Assembly: GCA_049724395.1 (NCBI GenBank)
Contig: JAUGWO010000060.1
Location: 1 to 64,000, forward strand
DNA length: 64,000 bases
DNA from: Spongospora subterranea f. sp. subterranea
Lineage: Eukaryota > Endomyxa: Phytomyxea > Phytomyxea > Plasmodiophorida
Direction of reading: 5' to 3'
Shown here: one piece after another, positions 24,872 through 35,240 of the stretch
How the letters are laid out: each line of letters opens with the position of its first letter
Numbering within the stretch: position 1 is the first letter of the stretch
Notes under the pieces: generated by a model
Databases searched by the model: none
Seen by the model: only the letters and a program-made list of their open reading frames with translations
Told to the model about the DNA's origin: nothing
Position numbers and translations under genes: made by a program

Positions 24872-25260
24872 TCACCAAACCTTATCGCCTCCAGCGTAGT
24901 CCGGGCGCGGTAATCGTTTTTTGTCTGCACAATGCTTCATATCTCGGGCTGCGTATTGAAGCTGTGCCTCAAGGAATTGTCGCACATTGTTGATGTGATT
25001 CGCGCGATCGTCAGCCAAAGGGTGTGTACTAGCGGAACACGTTGTTGCATCGCCGAATTGGGGATGGGAACCATAAACCGCGAAAAATGGCGTCATCTTC
25101 GTCGCCGAGTCCGCCCAATCGTCCTGTTGGAAATTGATAAAGCAACGTATGTACTGTTCCAGGATCTGGTTCACTCTTTCAATTTGACCATAGGTCTGCG
25201 GGTGGCGAGAGGACGCGAGTTTCTTATCGATCTTGAATCGAGATAAGTGATAGTTTGAGA
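24872..25260 (-). mobile_element. Ty3/Gypsy integrase fragment, inverted copy
   Basis: Minus-strand fragment of the same Gypsy family as 21,047-24,290 (integrase C-terminal part: HPQTYGQIERVNQILEQY near 25,170-25,230, then the GDKVW end). It is slightly better preserved than the plus-strand copy. It stops at about 25,260 against LINE sequence. Confidence 0.85.
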
Positions 25261-25261
25261 A

Positions 25262-27060
25262 TCCGGCTATTCTTCTTCTGTGCCCTAGTTCGAATATGCA
25301 ATATAACATCTATTCTGTGTTTGTTTAAATACCGAACGAGTTCATGTGCCGTCATCTCCGTTAGCCGCCCTGCATTCCATTGTGCAATTCGATAGTCGCG
25401 ATTGGCAATCTAATTTATGCCCTGTTAAAGAGACTCGTATTTTGTTTCGTGTCAAAATAATTGGTAATGCGGTTTGTTTTTTTCATAGTCGCTGATGGGA
25501 GGTATCATCTGTACTGGTAGCTGCTTTACCAGTATTTGTTTGATAGGCGAGTTACCTGCAAATACTTTGTAGATTATTTTGATGAGGTTTGATCCAATGG
25601 GAAATTCTATTGCATTGGTCTATGCTGGAGAGTTTGGTTGGGTCCTGGAAATGGTTGGACCGCTGATGAGATATGTACGATGTGGCTTTATTCGTGCTCA
25701 TTTTCGTTGATGCGTCTCCGCTTGGGTTTATGACCTTGAACTTCAGGCACTTTTTCCAAATTCCTCGTATTTTTTGGCCGTGCCTTTAGCCGTTTGTATT
25801 TCTTTTCGTCCATCTTACCAGATTTCTCATTTTTGATGCAGAATGGGGTGAGTCGTTTTTTGCCTAAGGGTCTTGCTTGGTCTGTTTTTCCCTGCTGTTT
25901 ATTAGCAGGTCCCTACAGTCGTGGTTAGCTGACGACTCTATGTTTTGTTTTAATCTGGAGTTATGTTTGCTGTGTACTTCAATGGTTGTGTCTGGATTTT
26001 GTCTGTCGTTTTGCTGTTTAGTGGCATGGTCGTTGTATTGGAAGATGTACTGCTCACATTGTTCTTCTGTCATCAGGTTATTGATGTCTACGCTTCGGGA
26101 GTCTAGTCTTATCGGGAATAGAGTTGCATAGTGGTTGAGACTGTTGTGTTCCATTGGGATCGATGGTCTTTCCTGCTTATGGTGCAATAAGTGTAGCGTC
26201 GTTTTCCATTCTATGATATTGCTGAGTTTCAAAGGAGTTATTCGGATATTTGTGATAAACGGCTTTGCTGAATTGCTCTTATGATGATGTTGGGTTTGAA
26301 CATGAGTGCCGCTATTGTCAGCTCGAATAGTCCAGCCCATTGACAATCTTTTCGCATCATATCGAGGTAATCACCCAGTTTATGATCCTCCATAGTTCAA
26401 TATAGTCTGTGCTAGCATACCCCCTTTCTTTGGGTTTTTGGCGTATTGACAGATATTCTTTCTCAGTTGTTGCACGGATGAGTTGGGAATGGCCACAGAA
26501 GTTCGGATCGCTTCCAGAGCACAGTTTCCTATCCCGATTCCGCTCAAAAATATGTATTTCTTGTTTGCATATGTCGGGTGGAATCCGTTCCTAATTTCTT
26601 TCTGCAGTTGGTTGAATTGTTTTTGTTTGGATTGTACTGTCGGGTCATTGCATTCGTTTGAATTTACGTAGACTTTTTTGCAATCCGCAATTGACATGTC
26701 GATTTTCTGTTTTCCTGGACTGTTTCATTTGATAACATCTGCAATGGCGTGACCCATTTGTCTGGTGCATCTTTATTTGGGCATAAAGAAGCCTGATCAG
26801 TTTCCTCCCCACATATGTGACATTTTTTCCGCCCACAATAATCCTTAGCTGAACATTCCAGTATGAGGCATTGCGAGCACGTCTTCTTCTTCTTGATTTG
26901 CTTGGCGCTTGCGTTCCACTCTAAATTGCTTGACACAGATGAGTATTTGTGTACGTTCGACTACTTCCTTCGCGTCCTTATGTTTATAACCGATTGATGA
27001 ATTATTCAGTGGCTTGTTTTACTTGAACGGAAAACTGCGGTCATCGGAACAGATTTAGAC
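25262..27060 (-). mobile_element. LINE (non-LTR retrotransposon) 5' part: ORF1 and start of ORF2 endonuclease
   Basis: Minus strand, 5' end near 27,000. ORF1 appears in pieces: a Cys-rich knuckle region with CHICGEETDQASLC (about 26,900-26,780; a CCHC layout in which the His position is Asp), then open stretches at 26,697-26,380 and 26,346-25,864, continuing to about 25,450. Around 25,410-25,300 follows RIAQWNAGRLTEMTAHEL then NKHRIDVI, which fits the opening strand of an APE-type endonuclease (QWNARGL...IxxxQE). The element is cut at about 25,262 just after this motif, so the endonuclease remainder and reverse transcriptase are absent. Changes of frame between the ORF1 pieces (near 26,690 and 26,360) show decay. 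The family (clade) cannot be named without the RT. Confidence 0.6.
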
Positions 27061-27248
27061 AATCAAACTTCATTATAGCTGTAGGTAGTGAATTAGGGCA
27101 ATGAAACCAGCCTGTAAAAGCAGCAGTAAAACTGGACAATAAGACCAGCCAGTGAAACTATCCAGTGAAACAGGCTAGTGAGGTCACTGTTCCCGTGTAA
27201 TCGGTCCATTTCTTGGTCATAATTTGAACCTTGCGAATTCAATCAATA
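27061..27248. other. Short intergenic stretch
   Basis: AT-rich sequence with a short run of AAACCAGCCAGTGAAA-like near-repeats (27,105-27,180). It separates the LINE 5' end from the next gene, and no promoter element is recognisable. Confidence 0.3.
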
Positions 27249-28107
27249 ATGTCAAGGTTGCAGTTCTCAACAGAATCTTCACAAGGAGACACAATTTTAA
27301 CAGAGGCAGTGACTGTGGCCAATCGATTCCTATCCTCGCCACATTTTGTTTATAGAATCAATGAATGGACTGGTGATAGAGATTTTTCGTCCCGGATCGC
27401 AATGGTCAATATAGTCTGGTCCCGAACAAACAGGCAGCTTTATGTCTGGTTCGATTCCCACGAAAAAAACAGCGAAAACTATAATCGTTAACGACATTTT
27501 TAGGGAAAGGTTGGTCTACTTGCTTCATTATTTGAATAGTGAAGTACTGATATCAGTTCTCAGGCTGAATCTCCTACCGCCAGCCAGCGCAGAAGTGCCA
27601 CGAATAAAATTTCTTCTAGTAGTCTGTCTCGTTCATGAGCTGGCTCACCTTATAATGCGATGGAATGGGCACAAATACACACCATCGAGGTATTGCTGAG
27701 CGTTTTGTTGTCGAACACCGTTTTGTAATACAGGTTGTGCTATTAGGTATTTTGGGGAGGCTGGAAATTTTCTAGAAGCGATGACATTGGGGGGAAATTG
27801 CGCTCCCCAAATAGAAAAGGGCGTTGGAAATGCATCAAAACATTGGACATCGGCAATGCCGATTACTGGTGTTGCCTTTCGAAATTCTCGCGGCTTACGA
27901 CGCCTTCCTGATAATACTCTGATAGATGTTCTTGAGGCCAAGCAAATAACCTGTTCTCATTTTCCCCTCAATATTGAACAATATCGAAGTGAAGAAGGTC
28001 GTTTTGTATGTTTTGGGGAGCGCCATGAACCTGAACTCATTTATCCCGACCCTTTCACCCCCAGGAACATGTCTTCTCAGCGATTATTCGTGTGGTACTT
28101 GACATAG
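27249..28107 (+). CDS. HEXXH-motif protein, putative zinc metallopeptidase (3 exons, 248 aa)
   Basis: Model: exons 27,249-27,448, 27,504-27,689 and 27,747-28,107 (747 nt, 248 codons plus stop), joined by GT-AG introns of 55 and 57 bp. The first intron is phase 2 and both restore one frame. The product has HELAH at about residues 111-115 at the end of a hydrophobic helix (KFLLVVCLVHELAHLIMRW). After 17 residues comes GEAGNFLEAMTLGG with Glu at about 133 and 139. HEXXH plus a downstream Glu is the gluzincin-type zinc site layout. The second splice joins TPSR to YFGEAG, which makes the motif continuous and supports the model. No signal peptide or membrane segment is clear. I do not recognise a named family; peptidase activity is inferred from the motif. 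It sits between a LINE and repeats, so it could be a recent or transferred gene. Confidence 0.55.
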
Positions 28108-28690
28108 TTTGTGATTGCCTACCGGGTGGACACTAATAACGTTTATACACAAAACGACTTCAGCATATTATTCGTGTTTTCTGGCTAAATGTCCATAATG
28201 CTACAGCCGTTTCAAATATGGATGAGATACGAGGAGACTGATTTCCCCAGCACAGAAATATCACCTTATCTGAAAATGACCTTGTTTGTATTGCTTAGCG
28301 TGGCGCCTGATCTGGCTTGCAGTAATCCCTTCCTTGACGGCTTCATTTGTGTGTGATTTACAAAAACATTTTCCTGTTAGGCAAGCTGGCGACTTTTGCG
28401 GCTAAGACAGACATCAACTCTCATGAATGGAGAGGCCCGTCAACGTATCGCCGATAGAATTCTGCCATGCCCAAGACATATCTGGGTATCCTGAGAAGCC
28501 ACTTGTATTGGCATTTTGTTCAATATATGCATCTCTATTCTTGTCATCAGTCTTCTTGGGATGTAGATCACATGACGATAGGAACGGGGCGTGTTGATGG
28601 TATGGTATGGTATACAAATGTTCGCTGGTTCTTATGGTTCGGGTACTCCTGTGTACTCCCAGGTTTTCCCTACTTCCGCCTGGCCGCAAC
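28108..28690. other. No gene recognised
   Basis: About 580 bp of mixed-composition sequence after the HEXXH gene. Short open frames occur, but none has codon structure or motifs that I can support. Confidence 0.3.
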
Positions 28691-28930
28691 AGCAGCATAA
28701 GTGGTAGGCGATAGGTTATCAAACAAACACAATCAGAGATAATTAAACCTTTAACTATATGTAGAATATAATCACCACTTGGAAGATTGTATTGTTGAAA
28801 CTGAAACGGAAGACACAAGAAAAGTGAGAAGAGAATGGACAGACTATAGATCTGGAATTTGATGAAGAGAGAACAGAACTACAGGAACAATCTGGAAATG
28901 ACGTGATCCACAACCCCTAAACTGTCATCG
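28691..28930 (-). repeat. Dispersed repeat, minus copy (pair with 33,431-33,672)
   Basis: About 240 bp, roughly 93 percent identical by eye to the reverse complement of 33,431-33,672. Read on the minus strand it has TTTCCGTTTCAG followed by an open stretch (FQQYNLPSGDYILHIVKG), so it may hold a duplicated exon with its 3' splice site. Differences between copies hit all codon positions, so selection on the protein is not evident. Confidence 0.75.
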
Positions 28931-29509
28931 TTTTTTCGATTCGCGAGATCTTGTAAAAAAAGCGAGCATAAATTCAATGAGTTCAAAGTCGTTGCGGGAG
29001 CCGCTAGCAAACTGTTCATTCAAAAAGTGGCTCTGGCTGGCGAAAACTAGCCTGGCGCAATTCTCCTGTTGAAGCCAGCAATCAAACCAGAGTCTTAATT
29101 TAGGATGGTTAATTTAACATCACAATCCCAGTATAACGTTCGAAATGTCGACACTTTTGAGACTCATCTGCAAAACTTCAAGTGCTGTAAAATGCCTCCT
29201 GCATTGGCCCATCCACTGCCTCCATTAGGAGCTTGACAAACCGTTCAATATCGTCTCAGCTTATTGTGAATGCTGGATGTACCAATAAAACATCTTGACC
29301 ATTGCAATTGCTGAAATCTTTTTTTTGAGTTTGGGGAAGATACCGACCGATCTGCCCGTTTGATGTTGCCAACGAATTAAGCCAGCGATATCAATAATGT
29401 TGGCAAAACGTGTGAACTGTTGTGTCGGCTCCAGAGAAGAGCGTGCGGCCAGTGAATCAACCACAACAAATAAATTAATGGAATTGTTGGTCTTAAGTCG
29501 AACGCTTCA
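28931..29509. other. No gene recognised
   Basis: Nearly 580 bp without a supportable gene or repeat beyond the flanking repeat copy. Confidence 0.3.
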
Positions 29510-29760
29510 CGATGCTCTTTCTACCTACTTTACTTAAAGCCAAATTTTGTGGAAAAATCTATCCAGAACACGGTTGCCCTCATGATTTTTCGAGGATATC
29601 TGCATTCACCGTTCCAAGCACCGCTGCTGATTTGATGCAATTTATATGTGCCTCTACGTGGCTAAGTTCACATATTCCTGAATTCGAACCGCTAACAGCC
29701 CCTCTGACAATTACTCGAAAACCTTATGGCTGGAGCAAAGCAACGCAACAAGTTCGCTGA
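29510..29760 (+). mobile_element. Short Ty3/Gypsy reverse transcriptase scrap
   Basis: An open stretch of 82 residues contains TAADLMQFICASTWLSSHIP followed by an APLT motif. This resembles the RT thumb/connection region of Gypsy elements, where the RNase H tether begins (LQxFLxxxNWxRxxIPxF...PLT). Nothing else of the element remains. It is a fossil fragment and the call is tentative. Confidence 0.45.
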
Positions 29761-30750
29761 CCGTAAGATTATGAGTATCTTTTATTGAATGGGATATAAT
29801 CCATGAAGAGTATTATGTGTTCCGATACAATAACGATATGGGACTTGCCAGTTATCGTAGTGATCACAATTAGATCCTCCCGGGATTACTTCGTCCTGGT
29901 ACAGTCAAACTGTCAACAATCGATATATCATGAACAATCAATGGTGTCGTAACACAGTCAGAATGTAGTTGCGATAACAACAGCAGTTCTACTGATGATG
30001 GTCTGCTCATGCCGTTATTAGAAAAACCTTCAGACGACCAAACGGGTCTCGTCCTGCCAGGAAGCCGAACAAGGACCGACAACGTGTGCTATATAATAAC
30101 TTGTTGCACAATGATTATTGGGGTCCCAATCCCATATACAATGCTCGAGACTTCCAAAATTCCAACAGCTGCATCACTGGTGACGAGCTGGAAAGCTTTG
30201 GTGATATTAAGGTCTTCAAGAGCAGTAAGGTTTAGACTCCAAAAACTTTGCACTTCATTCTTGCCGGAGCAGTTCCGTTCATTGATGTTCCGACCATGAT
30301 AACCTGACAATCGTCAAATAGAATATCAAACTTGATCATCTTCACCGTGTAAACAGTTATCGTTATCATTATCGTGACTTAATAGCCACCAGAGTGTAGT
30401 TAATTCGTTCGCTATCGCTATCGAATTTCGTTATGAACATCATCGGTTATCTGTTTAGAAATTAAGTTTTGATGTTCACCGATACGGGTCCAGTGCGATC
30501 TTGTTTTCTGTTTGTGCGACTACACCAGCAGACTGTTGTTTTTTCTCGAAAGATCAATTATTTTGTCATTCTGCAGTTGACCAAACACGTCAAGGGAGTT
30601 GTTTAGGATTATCACTCAAGATGGATCAGATTTATCGGAATTGAGATCTTAGAAGGTAACGTCCACCTTGTTTAGTCATCAAGTTTGGGGAATATAGGAT
30701 CGGACAAGGGTACTGGATGAGTGAATCACAAACTGATTTGAGTAGCGACG
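29761..30750. other. No gene recognised
   Basis: About 1 kb. A minus-strand open stretch at 30,310-30,090 (containing ITKAFQLVTSDAAVGILEVS) has a protein-like look but no partner exon or motif that I can name. Confidence 0.3.
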
Positions 30751-31545
30751 ATGGCGGTTGAACCGGAGGAAGATATCGATACGATGATGCTGGGCGCCAG
30801 AGTACCTGGTTATATGGGATATATTCCACAACATGAGTTAGCGATTGGTCGCAAAGTATTAAGACAACATCATACCGCTTTTCCCACAATCATCTCCACC
30901 AATGTTCACGCAAATCAAATATAATTGTGGTTCATGTATTGTCTGAGGCGAAACATTCTACAAGTTAAACACTTCATTCATGCTGTTAACTTAAGATTTG
31001 GGATTGGAATAACGACTGAGAGAATTGAGGCGTTGTTCAGGTTGGATATACAACGACGCTTACAGAGCCAGCTCTGCAGACCGATAGCGATTTTGCCGAT
31101 TCAGCAAAGCGGCGTTATTCATATAGTCAGCCAATGAGCAGTTATTCGTATCAGATCGGTGTTGCCACTAAACCAGGCGATTATCATCGCCCAATACAAG
31201 CCCATCGCCGTCCAACAAACGACAAAACACTAGAAATGCACGGGTACAACAACCACTACATGATCAAAAACCAGTGTTTGATCTCAGTCCGGTTGAAAGC
31301 GATATGATGAATTAGATTGTTTCAGAAAATCGTCAACAAAGCACTGGTGTACAACCTATAATGGAGCGTTTAACGCAGATGCATGGAATGCTCGGGCCCC
31401 AATGCGTTGTGGTGACCCAAGCGCGATGCCATCATCTGATGGCAGGACATTGCACCCGACAACGGCCACTTCATCATACGGTCATGAATATCAGGATCCT
31501 GATGTAAACACATATCCACCACCTCAGAGAACAGGAACCCCCTGA
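30751..31545 (+). CDS. CIMIP2/FAM166-like ciliary microtubule inner protein (3 exons, 175 aa)
   Basis: Model: exons 30,751-30,855, 31,041-31,243 and 31,326-31,545 (528 nt, 175 codons plus stop) with GT-AG introns of 185 and 82 bp. The N-terminus has VPGYMGYIPQHELAIGRK, which fits the (V/I)PGYxGxIPxxxxxxG signature of the FAM166/CIMIP2 (DUF2475) family of small proteins that line doublet microtubules in cilia. The rest is rich in Tyr, Pro, Ser and Thr, with YNGAFNADAWNARAPMRC in exon 3, the irregular composition usual for such filament-like inner proteins. Both splices are frame-consistent. The family assignment rests on one short motif; exon boundaries in the 185-bp intron could hide a mini-exon. 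Ciliary use agrees with IFT52 and TTLL genes nearby. Confidence 0.5.
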
Positions 31546-32324
31546 TATTGTCTGCCATTCAGATCACGCTGAAGAACAGAGCGATTGGCCGAATGCCTGT
31601 ACTAAAAGACGATTTGTCGTTGGGTACAAATAAGAATTCCAACAGGTCAAATAAGGAATTGTTGCAATGATGGTTTGTGATTAAGAGAAACATCAGGATG
31701 CTGGGATATGCTGGATTCATACCAGGATCCGCCAATAATCAGGGACATATACATTCCATCATCAAAACTAATAAGAACGAGCTGCTCACAATGAATTTGT
31801 ACGATTTGCACATATCACAGATTTAGACATTTTTGGATTGTTTTCGAAGAATTTGATTCGACTATTCAGAAAGTCCAATTTGATTATGACCGGGTTTTCT
31901 GTTTTTCTAGTCGCCAGAATTGTACAGGATATACTGGTCATGTACCTCGTAATGCGGCAAACAATCGCGGGCCTCGAAAACCCAACGTAAACACTTCCAG
32001 CGGGGACTGATTAAATAAACTTGATTGATTTTCATTCACGACCACATAAATATCAAATACAGCTTAATCATGGCACCATGGCAACTTTCTCAAACAGATA
32101 ATATCAAAATCCGATCGTTTAAAGTTTTCAAAGGGGATATACAGGTGAGATCTGCACAACTGGTCGCTGATTGCAGATAGTGTTGACAACCAGACTGCAC
32201 CACCGTGTGACCCTGTGACGGGCGGGCCCAACCACGCGGTTAACCCACATACACAGTAACGGAGGACGCGGAGTGGTTCATCATCGTCATTGACAGTACT
32301 GGTGATACCTATCTGGGATTTACC
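31546..32324. other. No gene recognised
   Basis: About 780 bp between the CIMIP2-like gene and TIM22. An in-frame open stretch extends upstream of the TIM22 start (from about 32,255), so a longer N-terminus or an upstream exon of TIM22 is possible. Otherwise nothing is recognised. Confidence 0.35.
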
Positions 32325-33042
32325 ATGGGCTCTCTCCCACCAACTCTGCCTAAATCAGAGATCAAGCCGGTGGATCAGGCCACATTAAATCCCATGGATA
32401 ACTGTGCCATTAAAGGGATCTTTAGTGGCGTTGTAGGTTGGTAAAATGGGGATATGGGGTCGTGTCCCATGTGTAGTCAGTAATATTACAGTGCGGTTGG
32501 GCAATCGTAACGCCATACCACTGACTGACTGACGCATGTGTAACGATGCTTCCACCTGAAACGTGACCTGACGTAGGTGGCGCTATGGGTATCGCATTTG
32601 GTCTATTAATGGGATCACTGGATCATTCTGTGTCAATGAGTGAAGAATATTTAGCCGCTAATAACAGAGGTGCTGTTTATCCCTGTTTTACTTCATTGCA
32701 GAAATAGTAATTGGATATTGGTTTTAGGAAAAATCAGATTAACGCTAAAGGATATGATGTCGAAAAGCAAATCCTATGGGAGAAATTTCGCGACCGTTGG
32801 TCTTATATATTCAGCTACCGAATGCTTTATAGAAAAGGTGAGATACAGATATTACTTTTCAAGGCTATTAATATGATGATGTTCATTAGCAACGGGCCAA
32901 ACACGATTTATATAATGTGGCGGTCGCCGGGTGCATTACTGGGGCGGCGTTAAGCATTGGTGGCGGTCCACAAGGTTGTGCCATGGGATGTGCTGCATTT
33001 GCTGCATTTTCAACCGCTATAGACGCATATATGGAGAGATAA
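32325..33042 (+). CDS. TIM22: TIM22, mitochondrial inner-membrane translocase subunit (4 exons, 155 aa)
   Basis: TIM22 forms the channel that inserts carrier proteins into the mitochondrial inner membrane. Model: exons 32,325-32,436, 32,577-32,669, 32,728-32,837 and 32,890-33,042 (468 nt, 155 codons plus stop) with introns of 140, 58 and 52 bp, all GT-AG. The product has the Tim17/22/23 layout. A short N-terminus carries [17 protein letters not shown], then come glycine-rich membrane segments ([11 protein letters not shown]), [19 protein letters not shown], and a C-terminal pair [15 protein letters not shown] and [17 protein letters not shown]. The Cys in MDNCAIKG and the one in SATECFIE match the pair that forms a disulphide in yeast Tim22. 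Length fits the family (about 190-200) if the N-terminus is short. The start at 32,325 is the first ATG in the frame that suits the family. Confidence 0.85.
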
Positions 33043-33430
33043 TATTCATAAAAATACGTTTGAAGAAGGCTGTAGAGGCGTTATATAATATCATCCAAAG
33101 ATATTCACCCCAATGAACAAGTATTCTGTTTCAAAACATGTTTTTGAATAGAGTTGTGAAAAGTGCGATTTTCCATTCTTGTGTTAGTTATCTGGTATTT
33201 TGCTGTCGCAAACCGTATCTACAACAGGACCGCTGGTTGTACAAGCTCGTAAATCTGGATTAAGGTCGTCAAGAGGATTTGTTGTATTTCTCTATTTCAA
33301 TATCAGGAATCGCTATCAATCATCACAGCAATATTTCATGTGTATTCCTGAGTTATCACTACCTTGATGATACGACACAATGTAATAATTCAACGTTATA
33401 TACTGCACCGAGGTGCGGTGGATGACGATT
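33043..33430. other. No gene recognised
   Basis: Short intergenic region of mixed composition between TIM22 and the dispersed repeat. Confidence 0.3.
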
Positions 33431-33672
33431 GTGGATCACAGTTTAGGGGTTGTGGATCACGTCATTTCCCGGTTGTTCCAGTAGTTCTGTTCTCTCTTCA
33501 TCAATCCAGATCCATAGTCTGTTCATTCTCTTCTCACTTTTCTTGTGTCTTCTGTTTCAGTTTCAACAATACAATTTTCCAGGTGGTGAATATATTCAAC
33601 ATGTAGTTCAAGGTTCAATTATCTCTGACTGTGTTTGTTTGATAAACTATCGCCTACCACTCATGATGCCGT
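33431..33672 (+). repeat. Dispersed repeat, plus copy (pair with 28,691-28,930)
   Basis: Inverted partner of the repeat 4.7 kb to the left. Here the exon-like part after TTCTGTTTCAG reads FQQYNFPGGEYIQHVVQG and then IISDCVCLINYRLPLM, ending at a stop near 33,681. The pair flanks the block that carries the CIMIP2-like gene and TIM22. Confidence 0.75.
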
Positions 33673-33719
33673 TGCACAGATGAATATATTGGAAAGGGTC
33701 ACAGCCCCGAACTGTTCAT

Positions 33720-34130
33720 GTGTCAACCACAGACCATTCCCCAACAGGGTTCTTCGTTCCTGTTGTGTTAGGCGACACTCTCCAGGAGCCCGCCTACATT
33801 GACAGCGGCGCGTTCTACTCCAGCGTCCCCGAAGATGTGCTAGGATCACTACCTCCCGTCTTTCGCAGAACGTTCATCGCCTTGCCGGCCAACAGCACTG
33901 TCTCGCTCGGAGCACTCGACGTCTCCGTTCCCCGGTTAGGATCAATCGAGCTCCAGTTCACATGGGCCAAGCCGCTCGTGCATCGTTTTGAGATCGTCCA
34001 GCCCCTCAAACGAGTTAGGGTGATCATCGGCCGCAATCTTTTCGGCCCGTTAGGTATCAACATCTGCGGTCAACCCGTTCCAGAAGGTCATTTCGATAGG
34101 TATTTGCTGCATTCGCTATGCTGCATATAG
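33720..34130 (+). mobile_element. Retropepsin-like domain fossil, probably Gypsy-derived
   Basis: A single 136-residue open stretch with a retroviral-type aspartic protease layout: AYIDSGAFYS (the D-S/T-G site), a mid-domain flap region, and VRVIIGRNLFGPLGI (the second hydrophobic-Gly motif) near the end. No gag, RT or integrase adjoins it. Its base composition is more even than the AT-rich flanks. As a domain it looks whole; as an element it is only a scrap. Confidence 0.5.
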
Positions 34131-35240
34131 GTATTTGCTGCATTCGCGCTTTTAAAAAATCCACATAAACATTCTCCTCAGAATATTTTGTCCGACTTGG
34201 GGTGTCCCGGCGATGGTGGTGAGCCTCTACTGGTGGATTCGTAATAAACTACTTGCAGTTGACATCACTCGTACTGCGAATCTCACCCGAGACGACGACA
34301 GTTTTACTGCATATCGTACAGATTATTCTAGATTTAATTAAAACCACCCAATCACGGAATGCACAGCACATGAGAACAAACCATAGACATGTATATGTGT
34401 TGTATTGAGATAAGTTTGGGTGATTCATCCTCAGAGTATGGGTCAATATCAAATATATTCATATTAGAGGTGTCAGAAAATTAGGGTCGTTAACGACACT
34501 CATCATCGGATGGATCATGTGAATTCGCCATATTTTACAATCTAAAACAAAAACAGACTCATCAGATCACATTTCACACTTGATATTCTATAATAAAAGT
34601 GGATAATTATTCAGAACTATCGTTCGTCTCCATCGGCCGCCGAAGCGGATTGGACTCTCGGACAGGGATAACTTATTATCTTCATTTAACAGAATTCATA
34701 AACGGTCAAAGAAGATCACATACCTGTATAATATAACACAACCGCCTATGGCATAATCGCTGAATACAATCAGACACGATTTATGTCATAGGCGATTGGT
34801 GATGCGCCATCAACCGGTCTGATACCGCTATGACCCCGATACTCAGAACCTGATACCGAGGTCATGGCGATAATTGCCGTCACGGACTGCGCAACTCCGA
34901 CCGCGGTCTCAGTATATATGATCAACTGCCCTAATCCATATTATAACAGATCCGCGTTAATAAACCGATATCAAATCTGCGATATTTTGAGTTTTAGAAA
35001 AGAGTGTTGTTATATTATATTCTATTGTGACAATGTTCTTGTCCCTCCTTATTATGTGATTGAAATGGAATTGGGTTCTGCCGCTTTTCTATTCGCATCT
35101 CAACGATGCGATCGGTGCCAGAATCCGACGGCGAGTTCGTTGCGCACGATATGGTGTCGCCGTGTTATCATCGTCACCACAATATACAACACGTGGGGTC
35201 CAATCAGTCCTGAATTGCCAACACGTGTTAATCTGGTGTT
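34131..35240. other. No gene recognised
   Basis: About 1.1 kb of AT-rich sequence. A plus-strand open frame of 132 residues at 34,864-35,262 has no motif and lies against the 3' end of the TTLL gene; I do not support it. Confidence 0.35.
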
